Source: Microbacterium testaceum (GTDB lineage: Bacteria; Actinomycetota; Actinomycetes; Actinomycetales; Microbacteriaceae). Taken from it: a stretch of DNA of 64,000 bases. This document shows, piece after piece, positions 9,427 through 17,802 of this stretch. The notes beneath the pieces are model-generated. The model worked only from the letters and a program-made list of their open reading frames with translations. It was not told where the DNA came from and did not search any database. Every line of letters starts with the position of its first letter. The stretch's first letter is position 1. Both the position numbers and the translations under genes were made by a program. Location of the stretch: contig NZ_LDRU01000027.1 of NCBI RefSeq assembly GCF_001476285.1, positions 1 to 64,000 on the forward strand, read 5' to 3'.

Positions 9427-10440
9427 TCACCCCGGGGTGTGTCGAGGTCCGTCCGCCACGGCCGGCTGACGCCGCGCGGCGATGAGGCTCGCGATCGTCG
9501 CGACGGCCATCGACACCACGATCACGGCGAGGGAAACCCACGTCGAGATCTCCGGAGCCCACTCGATGGGCTCACCGCCGTTGAGGAACGACAGTTCGTT
9601 GACGTGCATGGCGTGGAAGACGAGCTTCACGCCGATGAACGCCAGGATGAACGCGATGCCGTAGTGGAGGTACTTGAGGCGATCGAGCAGGTCGCCGAGC
9701 AGGAAGTACAGCTGACGCAGCCCCATCAGGGCGAAGAGGTTGGCGGTGAAGACGATGAACGGGCTCTGCGTGATGCCGAAGATCGCGGGGATCGAGTCGA
9801 TCGCGAACAGCAGATCGGTCACGCCGATCGCCACGAACACGATGATCATGGGTGTGAACAGCTTCTTGCCGTCCACACGCGTGATGACTCTCTTGCCGTC
9901 GTACGAGTCCGTCATCGGGAGGACGCGGCGGAGCGTCCGGACGATCAGGTTCTCTTTCTGCGTGTCGTCGTCATGGTCGTCGCCCGGGAAGGCCTGGCGG
10001 ATCGCGGTATACACGAGGAACGCGCCGAACAGGTAGAAGATCGGACTGAAGTTCTCGATGATGGTCGCGCCGACGAGGATGAACGCCCCGCGCAGGATCA
10101 GCGCGATGATGATGCCCACCATCAGCACCTCCTGCTGATAGCGCCGGGGCACCGCGAACTGCCCCATGATCAGCACGAAGACGAACAGGTTGTCGATCGA
10201 GAGGCTGTACTCGGTCAGCCAGCCGGCGACGAACTGCCCCGCGACCTCTCCCCCGGCGACGATCCACAGCACTCCGGCGAAGATGAGCGCGAGCGTGACG
10301 TAGAACACGACCCATAGGGTCGATTCCTTCGCCGCGGGGATGTGCGGGCGCTTGAGGATGATCAGCAGATCCGCGACCAGGATCAGCACGAGCACCACGA
10401 GGGTGATCGTCTGGAAGAGCGGGTCCAGCTGCAGCTCCAT
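9427..10440 (-). CDS. TerC family integral membrane protein
   Basis: A 337-residue polytopic membrane protein of the TerC/Alx family, linked in other bacteria to tellurite resistance and to manganese or metal export during protein secretion. The start at MELQLDPLFQTITL is chosen because homology begins there and GAGAAAGG precedes it. The upstream open frame is not coding. The conserved acidic helices EYSLSIDNLFVF and LLFAIDSIPAIFG are present, along with a soluble His/Asp-rich loop (PGDDHDDD). No manganese riboswitch (yybP-ykoY type) was recognised in the 168-bp divergent gap to the sigma factor gene. Confidence 0.9.
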   Translation of the reverse strand: MELQLDPLFQTITLVVLVLILVADLLIILKRPHIPAAKESTLWVVFYVTLALIFAGVLWIVAGGEVAGQFVAGWLTEYSLSIDNLFVFVLIMGQFAVPRRYQQEVLMVGIIIALILRGAFILVGATIIENFSPIFYLFGAFLVYTAIRQAFPGDDHDDDTQKENLIVRTLRRVLPMTDSYDGKRVITRVDGKKLFTPMIIVFVAIGVTDLLFAIDSIPAIFGITQSPFIVFTANLFALMGLRQLYFLLGDLLDRLKYLHYGIAFILAFIGVKLVFHAMHVNELSFLNGGEPIEWAPEISTWVSLAVIVVSMAVATIASLIAARRQPAVADGPRHTPG

Positions 10441-10608
10441 CGCGGGCCTTTCTCGGGGGAAACGCTCGAGTCTATCGGCCGTCCCCTGCGCGGCGGGCGG
10501 CTTGTGCGCGTACTGCTCATTGCGTGCGTATCTCCGTGAGACGATCGCGCGCGCCCGGACACCTCTCAGTGAGAGAGTGCTCGCAGAGCCGCTCCCGACG
10601 AGAAGTGG

Positions 10609-11169
10609 ATGCCGATGACCGACGACGTGATCGACGACAGGGCGCTCGTCGCGCGCGCAGCGGGCGGGTCCGAGATGGCCTTCCGATCGCTGTATCGCGC
10701 GTACGTCCGCCCCGTGTACTGGACGGCGCTCGGCCTGGTCGGCAATCCCAGCGACGCCGACGATGTCGTGCAGGACACGTTCGTCGTCGCGTGGAAGAAG
10801 CTGCCCGGTATGACGCTCGAGGGGACGTCGCTCCTGCCGTGGCTCGCCACGGTCTGTCGACTCCAGGCGGCGAACCGCCTCCGCGCCCGGACGCGTCACG
10901 GGTCGCACGCAGCCCTCGACCCCGAGATGCCGGCGCGCGTCGACGTCGAGCAGGAGGTCGTCGACGCTGAAACGGTGCGTGCGATCCTCGCCGAGGTCGA
11001 CGGCCTCGGCGAGGTGGATCGCGAGATCTTCCGCCTGTGCGCCGCCGAGGGCTACGGCTACCAGGCTGCGGCAGAGCATCTGGGCGTCACCCACGGCACG
11101 GTGCGCAATCGCCTCTCCCGCATCCGATCTCGGATGCGCGCCACCGCAATGGAGACGGAGACCCCATGA
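10609..11169 (+). CDS. ECF-type RNA polymerase sigma factor
   Basis: A 186-residue sigma-70 family protein with region 2 (FRSLYRAYVRPVYWTALGLV...DADDVVQDTFVVAW) and region 4 (DREIFRLCAAEGYGYQAAAEHLGVTHGTVRNRLSRIR), joined by a short linker, as in extracytoplasmic-function sigma factors. It overlaps the next membrane protein gene by 4 bp, so that protein is a candidate partner or anti-sigma factor. The regulon is unknown. ATG at 10609 or the in-frame ATG two codons later could both serve. Confidence 0.93.
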   Translation: MPMTDDVIDDRALVARAAGGSEMAFRSLYRAYVRPVYWTALGLVGNPSDADDVVQDTFVVAWKKLPGMTLEGTSLLPWLATVCRLQAANRLRARTRHGSHAALDPEMPARVDVEQEVVDAETVRAILAEVDGLGEVDREIFRLCAAEGYGYQAAAEHLGVTHGTVRNRLSRIRSRMRATAMETETP

Positions 11170-12212
11170 ACACCCCCACACTCCCCCCTCTCGACGAGGA
11201 CCGGATCGAATCGATGGAGAGGGTGATCTTCGCGCGCATCAGCGACTCCACCCGTGCCGATCGCCGGCGGCGTCGCTCCCGGATCGGCGGGTGGACCGCC
11301 GCGGCTGCCAGCGTGGTCCTGATCGCGGCCATCGTCGGCCCCGCCGTCATGAACGGCGGCAGCCGCGCTCTGTTCGAGCAGTCCGCCGCGGGCGGGGGCG
11401 CCCTCACGGAGCAGTACTCCGGGGCCGCGGGCAGTGTCGCCGATGCCCCCTCGCTCGACGGATCGGCCACCGAGGTCGTGCCTGACGCTCCCACCCGTGA
11501 GATCGTCGCGAACGGATCGGCCACGGTCGAGGCGAGCGACGTCGGCACCGCCGTCACCCGGATCTCGGATGTCGCGACCTCCGTCGGCGGCTACGTCGAA
11601 TCCTCGCAGGTGGGTGGCGCGTCCGGCGCGGTGCCGTTCGAGGGAGAGGCGATACCGCAGGGTGCGAGCGGTGATCCGGCGACCGCGTGGATCACCGTCC
11701 GCGTCCCCGCCGACAAGCTCACGAGCGTCATGGACGGCCTTTCCGCCATCGGAACCGTGACGGCGTCGAGCGAGAACCGCAGCGATGTCACCGACCAGGC
11801 GGTCGATCTTCGGGCACGCGTCGCCGCCGCCGAGGCATCCGTCGCCCGTCTGACGGAGCTGATGGCGCAGGCGGCCTCGGTGAGCGATCTCATCGCGGCG
11901 GAATCGGCTCTCGCCGAACGTCAGGCTCAGCTGGACGCGGACCGGCAGCAGCTGACGCTGCTGGAATCCCAGGTGGCGATGTCGTCACTGTCGGTGCAGG
12001 TCCTCCCCGCAGCCTCGACCGTCTCGGCCGATCCCGCGGGATTCGGCGACGGTCTCGTCGCGGGGTGGAACGGCCTCGTCGCGGCACTGAACGGCGTCGT
12101 GATCGGGCTGGGTTTCCTTCTCCCCTGGCTCGCCGTGGCCGCGGTGATCGGCGCGGTGGTGTGGGGCGTCCGGCGGGCCCGGCGACGCCGGTCGACCGAC
12201 GCGGACGTGTGA
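11166..12212 (+). CDS. DUF4349 domain membrane protein, possible sigma-factor partner
   Basis: The 348-residue protein has a short basic cytoplasmic N-terminus, a transmembrane helix at about residues 38-60, an extracytoplasmic DUF4349-like domain with a coiled-coil segment rich in A, E, Q and L (about 210-270), a second helix near 315-340 and a basic tail (RRARRRRS). Start overlap (ATGA) with the sigma gene implies joint translation and a regulatory link, but no known anti-sigma motif such as HxxxCxxC is present. The function is therefore only inferred from context. Confidence 0.8.
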   Translation: MNTPTLPPLDEDRIESMERVIFARISDSTRADRRRRRSRIGGWTAAAASVVLIAAIVGPAVMNGGSRALFEQSAAGGGALTEQYSGAAGSVADAPSLDGSATEVVPDAPTREIVANGSATVEASDVGTAVTRISDVATSVGGYVESSQVGGASGAVPFEGEAIPQGASGDPATAWITVRVPADKLTSVMDGLSAIGTVTASSENRSDVTDQAVDLRARVAAAEASVARLTELMAQAASVSDLIAAESALAERQAQLDADRQQLTLLESQVAMSSLSVQVLPAASTVSADPAGFGDGLVAGWNGLVAALNGVVIGLGFLLPWLAVAAVIGAVVWGVRRARRRRSTDADV

Positions 12213-12312
12213 CGCTCATGCGGCTCCTCGTTCAGCCGCGGCACCCGAACAACAAAAAGGCCCCGACCATTCGGTCGGAGCCTTTTTGTTGTTGGTGACC
12301 CCAGCGGGATTC
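12213..12312. repeat. 100-bp direct repeat, copy 1 (tRNA-Glu 3' end plus terminator)
   Basis: Nearly identical (one difference) to 12377-12476. It contains the last 16 bases of tRNA-Glu, the encoded CCA and the hairpin terminator, but not the rest of the tRNA. It starts directly after the stop codon of the DUF4349 gene. The duplication may be an attachment-site scar or a slippage product. The 64-bp spacer between copies contains a GC palindrome (CGCGCCGCTACGCGGCGCG). Confidence 0.9.
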
Positions 12313-12376
12313 TCCCTCCGCCCCCTCCACGCGCCGCTACGCGGCGCGCGGAGCCTCCGGGCGGTGGGGCCCAACC

Positions 12377-12476
12377 CGCTCATGCGGCTCCTCGTCCAGC
12401 CGCGGCACCCGAACAACAAAAAGGCCCCGACCATTCGGTCGGAGCCTTTTTGTTGTTGGTGACCCCAGCGGGATTC
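12377..12476. repeat. 100-bp direct repeat, copy 2 (at intact tRNA-Glu)
   Basis: The second copy of the repeat, ending inside the intact tRNA-Glu gene. Offset between copies is 164 bp. The region 12213-12743 has no protein gene: it holds both repeats, the tRNA and, from 12533 to 12743, a spacer in which I see nothing beyond a possible promoter for the next gene. Confidence 0.9.
12412..12457 (-). terminator. terminator of tRNA-Glu
   Basis: Strong hairpin (AAAAAGGC..CCGACC / GGTCGG..GCCTTTTT) flanked by T-runs on both strands, so it can act in both directions. An identical hairpin lies at 12248-12293 in repeat copy 1, downstream of the DUF4349 gene. Confidence 0.85.
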
Positions 12477-12532
12477 GAACCCGCGTTACCGCCGTGAGAG
12501 GGCGGCGTACTAGGCCGCTATACGATGGGGCC
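12460..12532 (-). tRNA. tRNA-Glu (anticodon CTC)
   Basis: Read on the minus strand, a cloverleaf forms: acceptor GGCCCCA/TGGGGTC, anticodon arm CCGCC-loop CTCTCAC-GGCGG with anticodon CTC, and T-arm with GGTTCGAATCC. The 3' CCA is encoded in the genome (12457-12459). A terminator follows immediately. Its 3' end is duplicated at 12297-12312. Confidence 0.97.
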
Positions 12533-12743
12533 GCGTCGCAACCGTTCAAGTATGCACCATGAAAGCACGCACGCAAAATCGAGGCGGGACCGCCGGGGAT
12601 CTCGGGCGTGTCCGGTCACCGTACCGCCATCGCGCGGCGAGCGGAAGACGCCCGCGCGTATCCGTGGACAGGCATATGTACATCTCTCGAGGTCGGGATA
12701 CCAGAGCTTGCCGCTCGCCGGGGCGAAGAGTTGACTTTCTCGC

Positions 12744-13382
12744 ATGCGAGTCACCAAACACGAACACGCCGCTCTCGTCCTCACCGAGTCGGGACACACG
12801 CTCGTCATCGATCCGGGGAGCTTCACCTCACCGCTCGAGAACCTGGAGGGGCTCGTCGGCATCGTCCTGACGCACGAGCACCCCGATCACTGGACGCCCG
12901 ACCACCTGAATCGACTCCTCGAGGCGCACCCCGGAACGCCGATCTACGGACCCGAGGGCGTCAAGCAGGCGGCCGCCGGTTTCGACATCGGCGTGGTCCA
13001 CCCGGGGGACACGCTCGACCTGGCGCCCTTCCACCTCGAGTTCTTCGGTGGGGAGCACGCCGTCATCCACGCCTCGATCCCGGTGATCGACAACGTCGGC
13101 GTCCTCGTGAACGACGCTCTGTACTACCCCGGGGATTCGTACGCCGTTCCAAAGCACAAGAAGGTGGCGCTGCTCGCCGCCCCCGTCGGCGCACCGTGGC
13201 TGAAGATCGGCGACGCGATCGACTTCGTCCTCGACGTCAAGCCCGAGCGCGTCTTCGCCACGCACGACATGACACTGTCGGCCGCCGGGAAGCAGATGGG
13301 AGACGGCCGACTGACGTGGGCGGTCGAGCAGAACGGCGGGTCCTTCGTCGATCTGAAGCCGGGCGACTCGACCGACGTGTGA
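12744..13382 (+). CDS. metallo-beta-lactamase fold hydrolase (UlaG-like)
   Basis: A 212-residue MBL-fold metal-dependent hydrolase. The zinc motif HEHPDHW is at residues 44-50, with a later metal ligand region YYPGDSYAVP and a final THD near residue 177. Short single-domain members of this family are often called L-ascorbate-6-phosphate lactonase-like, but the substrate cannot be read from the sequence. It stands alone between tRNA-Glu and the convergent ptsH, separated from the latter by a terminator. Confidence 0.85.
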   Translation: MRVTKHEHAALVLTESGHTLVIDPGSFTSPLENLEGLVGIVLTHEHPDHWTPDHLNRLLEAHPGTPIYGPEGVKQAAAGFDIGVVHPGDTLDLAPFHLEFFGGEHAVIHASIPVIDNVGVLVNDALYYPGDSYAVPKHKKVALLAAPVGAPWLKIGDAIDFVLDVKPERVFATHDMTLSAAGKQMGDGRLTWAVEQNGGSFVDLKPGDSTDV

Positions 13383-13498
13383 CGCGGCGTCGTCCCGGAC
13401 TCCGGAGCGGCTGAGGCCCTCGGCGGGTGACCCGTCTTGGGTGCGGCGCTGAACCCGGGCTGGTCCGGAGTCCGGCACGAGGGTAGCCCCGAAACGCG

Positions 13499-13545
13499 AG
13501 AACACCGGATGCCACGAGCCTCAGGCCCGTGGCATCCGGTGTTCT
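13499..13545 (-). terminator. terminator between MBL gene and ptsH
   Basis: A perfect inverted repeat with 18- to 19-bp arms (ACACCGGATGCCACG and its complement) and an 11-base loop, placed between convergent genes. Each arm carries the heptamer GGATGCC that is over-represented in this window. No long T-run follows. Confidence 0.75.
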
Positions 13546-13557
13546 GCGTGACTGTGC

Positions 13558-13827
13558 TTACTGCGCGTCGAGATCGGTCTCGAGGAGGGCGACGAGCTCG
13601 TCGAGCGCCTGCTCGGCGCCCTCGCCCTCGGCCTTGAGGGTCACGACGGTGCCGTGACCGGCTCCGAGACCCATGAGCGACAGGATGCTGCCGGCGTTGA
13701 GGTCGGCGCCGCCGTTCGCTGCGATCGTGACGGGGATCTTCTTCTCCTGCACGGCCTGGACGAAGAGCTTCGCGGGGCGGGCGTGGAGGCCCGAGGCGCT
13801 GGCGATGGTGGCCTGACGTTCTGCCAT
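13558..13827 (-). CDS. ptsH: HPr phosphocarrier protein
   Basis: A small cytoplasmic PTS carrier of 89 residues that takes phosphate from enzyme I and passes it to EIIA domains. The phosphorylated histidine is H15 in GLHARPA. The regulatory-site region NAGSILSLMGLG (S47) is also present. It is the last gene of the fruR-fruK-fruA-ptsH run, 27 bp after fruA, so it is probably induced with fructose uptake. Enzyme I is not in this window. Confidence 0.96.
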   Translation of the reverse strand: MAERQATIASASGLHARPAKLFVQAVQEKKIPVTIAANGGADLNAGSILSLMGLGAGHGTVVTLKAEGEGAEQALDELVALLETDLDAQ

Positions 13828-13854
13828 GGTGAATCCTTCCGATTCGACGGGGTA

Positions 13855-15912
13855 TTAGGCGGCGACCGTGGCTGCGGGAGCGGCCTCGGCGACGGCGGCG
13901 TCCTTGGTGCTGCGACCGAGACCCTTGAGGGCCACGACGATCAGCGCCGTCACGACGGTACCCGCCACGATTGCGAGGGCAAAACCCCAGAACGGGTTGA
14001 TCGCGAAGAACACGAAGATGCCGCCGTGCGGAGCGAACGACTGGACGCCCAGCAGCATGCTCAGACCGCCCGTGATCGCACCGCCGACCATCGAGGCGGG
14101 GATGACGCGCAGCGGGTCGGCCGCGGCGAAGGGGATCGCGCCTTCGGAGATGAACGAGGCACCGAGCAGCCACGCGGCGGCGCCGTTCTCGCGCTCGACC
14201 GGGGTGAACTTCTGACGGGCGAGCAGCGTCGACGCGAGCGCCATCGCGAGCGGGGGCACCATGCCTGCAGCCATGACCGCGGCCATGATGAGGTACGGCG
14301 CGGTGTTCGTCTGGGTCGCGGCGGCGAGGCCGGTCGTGGCGAAGACGTAGGCGACCTTGTTGACGGGGCCACCGAGGTCGAAGCACATCATGAGACCGAG
14401 GATCACACCGAGCACGACCGCGCCGGCGCTGCTGGCAGCGAGCGAGTTCAGTCCGTCGGTCAGCGCGGCCATGAGGGCGGCGATCGGGCGACCGAGGAAG
14501 AGGATCATCAGCCCCGAGGCGAAGATCGAGCCGAGGAACGGCACGATCACGACCGGCATGAGTCCGCGCAGCCAGCGCGGGGCGTCGAAGCGACCGAGCC
14601 ACCAGGCGATGAAGCCGGCGAGCAGACCGCCGATGATGCCGCCGATGAAGCCGGCGTTCATCAGCACGGCGACAGCACCCGCGACGAATCCGGGGGCGAT
14701 GCCGGGGCGGTCGGCGATCGCGTAGGCGATGAAGCCCGCGAGCACGGCGACGATGAAGCCCATCGAGGTGGCACCGATCATGAAGGCGACGGAGCCCAGG
14801 TACTGCCCGATCGGCCCGAGCGGCGAGGTGATGTTCTCGGTCGGGAGATCCCACAGCGAGTTCTGGATGATGACGTTCGCAGCATCCTTCGTGACCTGGT
14901 AGCCGCCGAGGAGGAAGCCGAGCGCGATGAGCAGACCGCCACCGGCGACGAACGGGATCATGTAGCTCACACCCGTGAGCAGCCAACGCTGGATGCGGCG
15001 ACCGACCGACTGCTGCGCGACCGGTGCGTCGGACGCGGATGCCGAGGCGGCACCGCCCTGCACGCGCGCGGCGTTCGGGTTCTCGCTCGCGGCGAGGGCC
15101 TCGGCGATGAGCTGCTTCGGCTGCTCGATGCCGCGCTTGACGCCCGCGCGGACGACGGGCTTGCCCGCGAAGCGCTGGGGCTCGCGCACGTCGACGTCGA
15201 CCGCGAAGATCACGGCGTCGGCGTCGTCGATCACGCTCTGCGGGAGGGCCTTGTAGCCGCTCGAGCCCTGCGGCTCGACGATGAGCTCGACGCCCTCGGT
15301 CTCGGCGCCGGCGGCGGTGAGCGCGTCGGCGGCCATGAAGGTGTGGGCGATGCCGGTCGCACACGCGGTGACGGCGACGATCTTCTTCGTCTTCGTCGCC
15401 GTGGCGGTGCGTGCTTCAGCGCGGGTCGCGGCGGGGGCCTCGGCCGCCGCCGGCGCGGGGGCCGGGTTCACGGCATCCGTGATGATCCGCACCGCGTCGG
15501 CGGGGGTCGAGGCCGAACGCAGGCCCGACATGAACTGATCGTTCATGAGGCTGCGGGCCAGCTGCGAGAGCACCGCCAGGTGCGCTTCGTCCGCCCCGGC
15601 GGGCGCGGCGATGAGGAAGACGATGTCGGCGGGTCCGTCGGGGGCGCCGAAGTCGACGCCGGGGGTGAGGCGGGCGAACGCGAGAGTCGGCTCGGTAACC
15701 GAGGCGCTGCGCGCGTGCGGGATGCCGATCCCGCCGGGCAGGCCGGTCTCGTCCTTCTGCTCACGCGCCCAGGCGTCGTCGAACAGCTCTTGAGCGCTGG
15801 TCGCGCGACCCTGCGCGACGACGCGCTCGGCGAGGGCTCGGATCACCGACTGCTTGTCGGTGCCCAGGGGCGCGTCGAGGCTGACGAGCTCCGGAGTGAT
15901 GATGTCGGACAT
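13855..15912 (-). CDS. fruA: PTS fructose transporter subunit EIIABC
   Basis: Imports and phosphorylates fructose to fructose 1-phosphate. The 685 residues are laid out as EIIA (about 1-150; active H66 in GIGIPHARS), an Ala/Pro linker, EIIB (about 175-280; phospho-cysteine C184 in TACATGIAHT) and a membrane EIIC (about 310-665; VSYMIPFVAGGGLL, LGGPVNKVAY, SEGAIPFAA). The three-domain order is the normal actinobacterial form. It follows fruK by 18 bp. Confidence 0.96.
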   Translation of the reverse strand: MSDIITPELVSLDAPLGTDKQSVIRALAERVVAQGRATSAQELFDDAWAREQKDETGLPGGIGIPHARSASVTEPTLAFARLTPGVDFGAPDGPADIVFLIAAPAGADEAHLAVLSQLARSLMNDQFMSGLRSASTPADAVRIITDAVNPAPAPAAAEAPAATRAEARTATATKTKKIVAVTACATGIAHTFMAADALTAAGAETEGVELIVEPQGSSGYKALPQSVIDDADAVIFAVDVDVREPQRFAGKPVVRAGVKRGIEQPKQLIAEALAASENPNAARVQGGAASASASDAPVAQQSVGRRIQRWLLTGVSYMIPFVAGGGLLIALGFLLGGYQVTKDAANVIIQNSLWDLPTENITSPLGPIGQYLGSVAFMIGATSMGFIVAVLAGFIAYAIADRPGIAPGFVAGAVAVLMNAGFIGGIIGGLLAGFIAWWLGRFDAPRWLRGLMPVVIVPFLGSIFASGLMILFLGRPIAALMAALTDGLNSLAASSAGAVVLGVILGLMMCFDLGGPVNKVAYVFATTGLAAATQTNTAPYLIMAAVMAAGMVPPLAMALASTLLARQKFTPVERENGAAAWLLGASFISEGAIPFAAADPLRVIPASMVGGAITGGLSMLLGVQSFAPHGGIFVFFAINPFWGFALAIVAGTVVTALIVVALKGLGRSTKDAAVAEAAPAATVAA

Positions 15913-15930
15913 GGGCAGTGACCTCCGTGG

Positions 15931-16896
15931 TCAGGATGTTGCGATGGGGGTGGGGAAATCGGAAACGGTGATCGTCCCGGAGGGAAGATCGGCCGGGGTG
16001 GGCGCCTGCGTTCCCGGCAGGGTCGCGGCGGCGGCACCGTAGGCGATGCTGCGCGCGAGACGTTCGGGAGCCGCGGCTCCCTCGAGATCGGCGAGCAGAT
16101 AACCGGCGAGCGAGCTGTCGCCCGCGCCGACCGTGCTCGCGACCTGGATTCTGGGGGCTCGTCCGCGCCAGGCACCCTCGGACGAGAAGAGCAACGCGCC
16201 GTCGGCACCGAGGGTGACCAGAGCGGATGCCACGCGCCCGGGCACGAGGGCACGTGCGCGACGCGCCGCCTCGGCGAGAACGTCGGCGTCGTCCGCGGCA
16301 TCCTCACCGACGAGCTCGGCGAGTTCTTCGTGGTTGGGCTTGATGAGATCCGGGCGAGCGGTCTCGACGACCGCGGCCAGAGCGGCGCCGGAGGCGTCGA
16401 CGGCGATCCGTGGAGCAGCGCTCCCCCACCGCTCGCGGACGGCCTCGATGAGATCGGCGTAGAACGTCGGCGGCACGCCCGGTGGCAGTGATCCGGCGAG
16501 GACGAGCCAGGTCGCGCCTTCTGCCGCGGCCACGACGCCCGCCACGAGCGCGCGGGCTTCCGCGGCGGAGAGCTCGGCACCGGGGAGGTTGAGCTTGGTG
16601 GTCTCGCCCGCCGGGTCGGTGATGGTGAGGTTCGCCCGCGCGCGGCCCGCGACCTCGACGAGGTCGAGCGCGATGCCGGCGTCCTCGAGCAGAAGGCGGT
16701 AGGGGTCGTGGCCGTTCACCGGAACGACGGCCCGCGCCGGTGCGCCCGCCGCGGTGACGACGCGGGCGACGTTGACGCCCTTGCCCCCGGCGTCCTCGCG
16801 CGACGACAGAGCGCGTTGCACCTCGCCCGGCGCGAGCGCCTCCGCGAGGACGACGGCCCGATCGGCCGAGGGGTTGGCGGTCAGGGTGACGATCAT
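15931..16896 (-). CDS. fruK: 1-phosphofructokinase
   Basis: PfkB-family kinase that turns fructose 1-phosphate into fructose 1,6-bisphosphate with ATP. The 321-residue protein has the N-terminal substrate motif GGKGVNVARVV (about 37-47), a central DASGAAL block and the C-terminal PfkB signature with catalytic aspartate in STVGAGDSSLAGYL. The start overlaps the fruR stop by 4 bp, so regulator and enzyme are translated together. Confidence 0.95.
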   Translation of the reverse strand: MIVTLTANPSADRAVVLAEALAPGEVQRALSSREDAGGKGVNVARVVTAAGAPARAVVPVNGHDPYRLLLEDAGIALDLVEVAGRARANLTITDPAGETTKLNLPGAELSAAEARALVAGVVAAAEGATWLVLAGSLPPGVPPTFYADLIEAVRERWGSAAPRIAVDASGAALAAVVETARPDLIKPNHEELAELVGEDAADDADVLAEAARRARALVPGRVASALVTLGADGALLFSSEGAWRGRAPRIQVASTVGAGDSSLAGYLLADLEGAAAPERLARSIAYGAAAATLPGTQAPTPADLPSGTITVSDFPTPIATS

Positions 16897-17675
16897 GCGA
16901 CGCGTACCTCCACATCGGCGTCCGCCAGGGCCTCGGCGAGGGCACCGGACGGCGGGGTGTCGGTGACGAGCACGTCGATCTCGTCGAGTCGAGCGAAGCT
17001 CACGAGCAGTTCCTCCCCGAACTTGGCGGCGTCGGCGAGCAGCACGATCCGACGCGCGGACTGGATGATGGCCGTCTTCACGGCCGCTTCTTCGGGATCC
17101 GGGGTGCTGAGACCGAACGTCGCACTCAGACCGTTGGTGCCGATGAAGGCGATATCGGGCCGCAACTGTCCGATCGCGCGGACGGTGTGGGCACCGACGG
17201 CGGCGGCGGTCACGCCGCGCACGCGGCCGCCGATGGTGGTGAGCGACAGACCCTCTTCACCCGCGAGGAGATGCGCGGCTTCGAGCGAGTGCGTGACCAC
17301 TTCGACACCGGCCGAGGCGGTGAGCGCGCCGGGCAGCGACGCGGCGACGGCTGCCGCCGTCGTTCCCGCGTCGACGAAGATCGAGCCCCGGAAGCCGGGG
17401 CCGAGGAGGGCGGCAGCGCTCGCGGCGATCGCGCGCTTCGCCTCGCCCTGACGCTCACGACGCTCGGTCAGCGTGGACTCGGCGGTACTGGCGCGATCGA
17501 TGCTCACGGCCCCGCCGTGGACGCGGCGGAGAGAGCCGGTGGTCTCGAGGCGGTCGAGGTCGCGGCGGACGGTCTCCGTGGTGACGTCGAAGCGCCGGGC
17601 CAGGTCGACGACGCTGACGCGTCCGACCTCGCGCAGTTCGCGCTCGATGAGCTGCTGGCGCTCCATTGCGTACAC
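16893..17675 (-). CDS. fruR: DeoR/GlpR-family repressor of the fructose operon
   Basis: A 260-residue regulator with an N-terminal winged helix (VSVVDLARRFDVTTETVRRDLDRLE, HGGAV) and a C-terminal sugar-phosphate sensing domain of the isomerase-like DeoR type (IFVDAGTT, IGTNGL, LLADAAKFG). The GTG at 17675 is chosen because AGGGGG lies five bases upstream. An ATG three codons later is possible. It leads the operon, and the tandem repeat just upstream is its likely binding site. The ligand is probably fructose 1-phosphate (inference). Confidence 0.9.
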   Translation of the reverse strand: MYAMERQQLIERELREVGRVSVVDLARRFDVTTETVRRDLDRLETTGSLRRVHGGAVSIDRASTAESTLTERRERQGEAKRAIAASAAALLGPGFRGSIFVDAGTTAAAVAASLPGALTASAGVEVVTHSLEAAHLLAGEEGLSLTTIGGRVRGVTAAAVGAHTVRAIGQLRPDIAFIGTNGLSATFGLSTPDPEEAAVKTAIIQSARRIVLLADAAKFGEELLVSFARLDEIDVLVTDTPPSGALAEALADADVEVRVA

Positions 17676-17694
17676 GGGATCCCCCTCGAAGATT

Positions 17695-17735
17695 CCCACA
17701 CGATACAACACGAAGCCACACGAATCAACACTTCG
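17695..17735 (-). promoter_or_regulatory. iterated 10-bp repeats upstream of fruR, probable operator
   Basis: On the minus strand three units on a 10-bp period read ATTCGTGTGG, CTTCGTGTTG and TATCGTGTGG, starting 20 bp upstream of the fruR start. Same-face tandem half-sites are typical of DeoR-family operators. Autoregulation is inferred. Confidence 0.6.
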
Positions 17736-17749
17736 TTCCGCAAAACGCA

Positions 17750-17783
17750 GATCGCGGCACGACCCGAGGGCCGTGCCGCGATC
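17750..17783 (-). terminator. hairpin downstream of the ABC binding protein
   Basis: Perfect 12-bp arms GATCGCGGCACG and CGTGCCGCGATC with a 10-base loop, 20 bp after the stop codon of the lipoprotein gene. It separates that gene from the fruR promoter. Confidence 0.7.
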
Positions 17784-17802
17784 CGCCTGAGGTCGGGCAG
17801 CG

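Noticed and set aside
10441-10608. Manganese (yybP-ykoY) riboswitch before terC
   Set aside because: Core motifs not found.
10441-11181. N-terminal extension of the TerC gene
   Set aside because: Antisense to the sigma factor gene; the true start at 10440 has a ribosome-binding site and a hydrophobic first helix.
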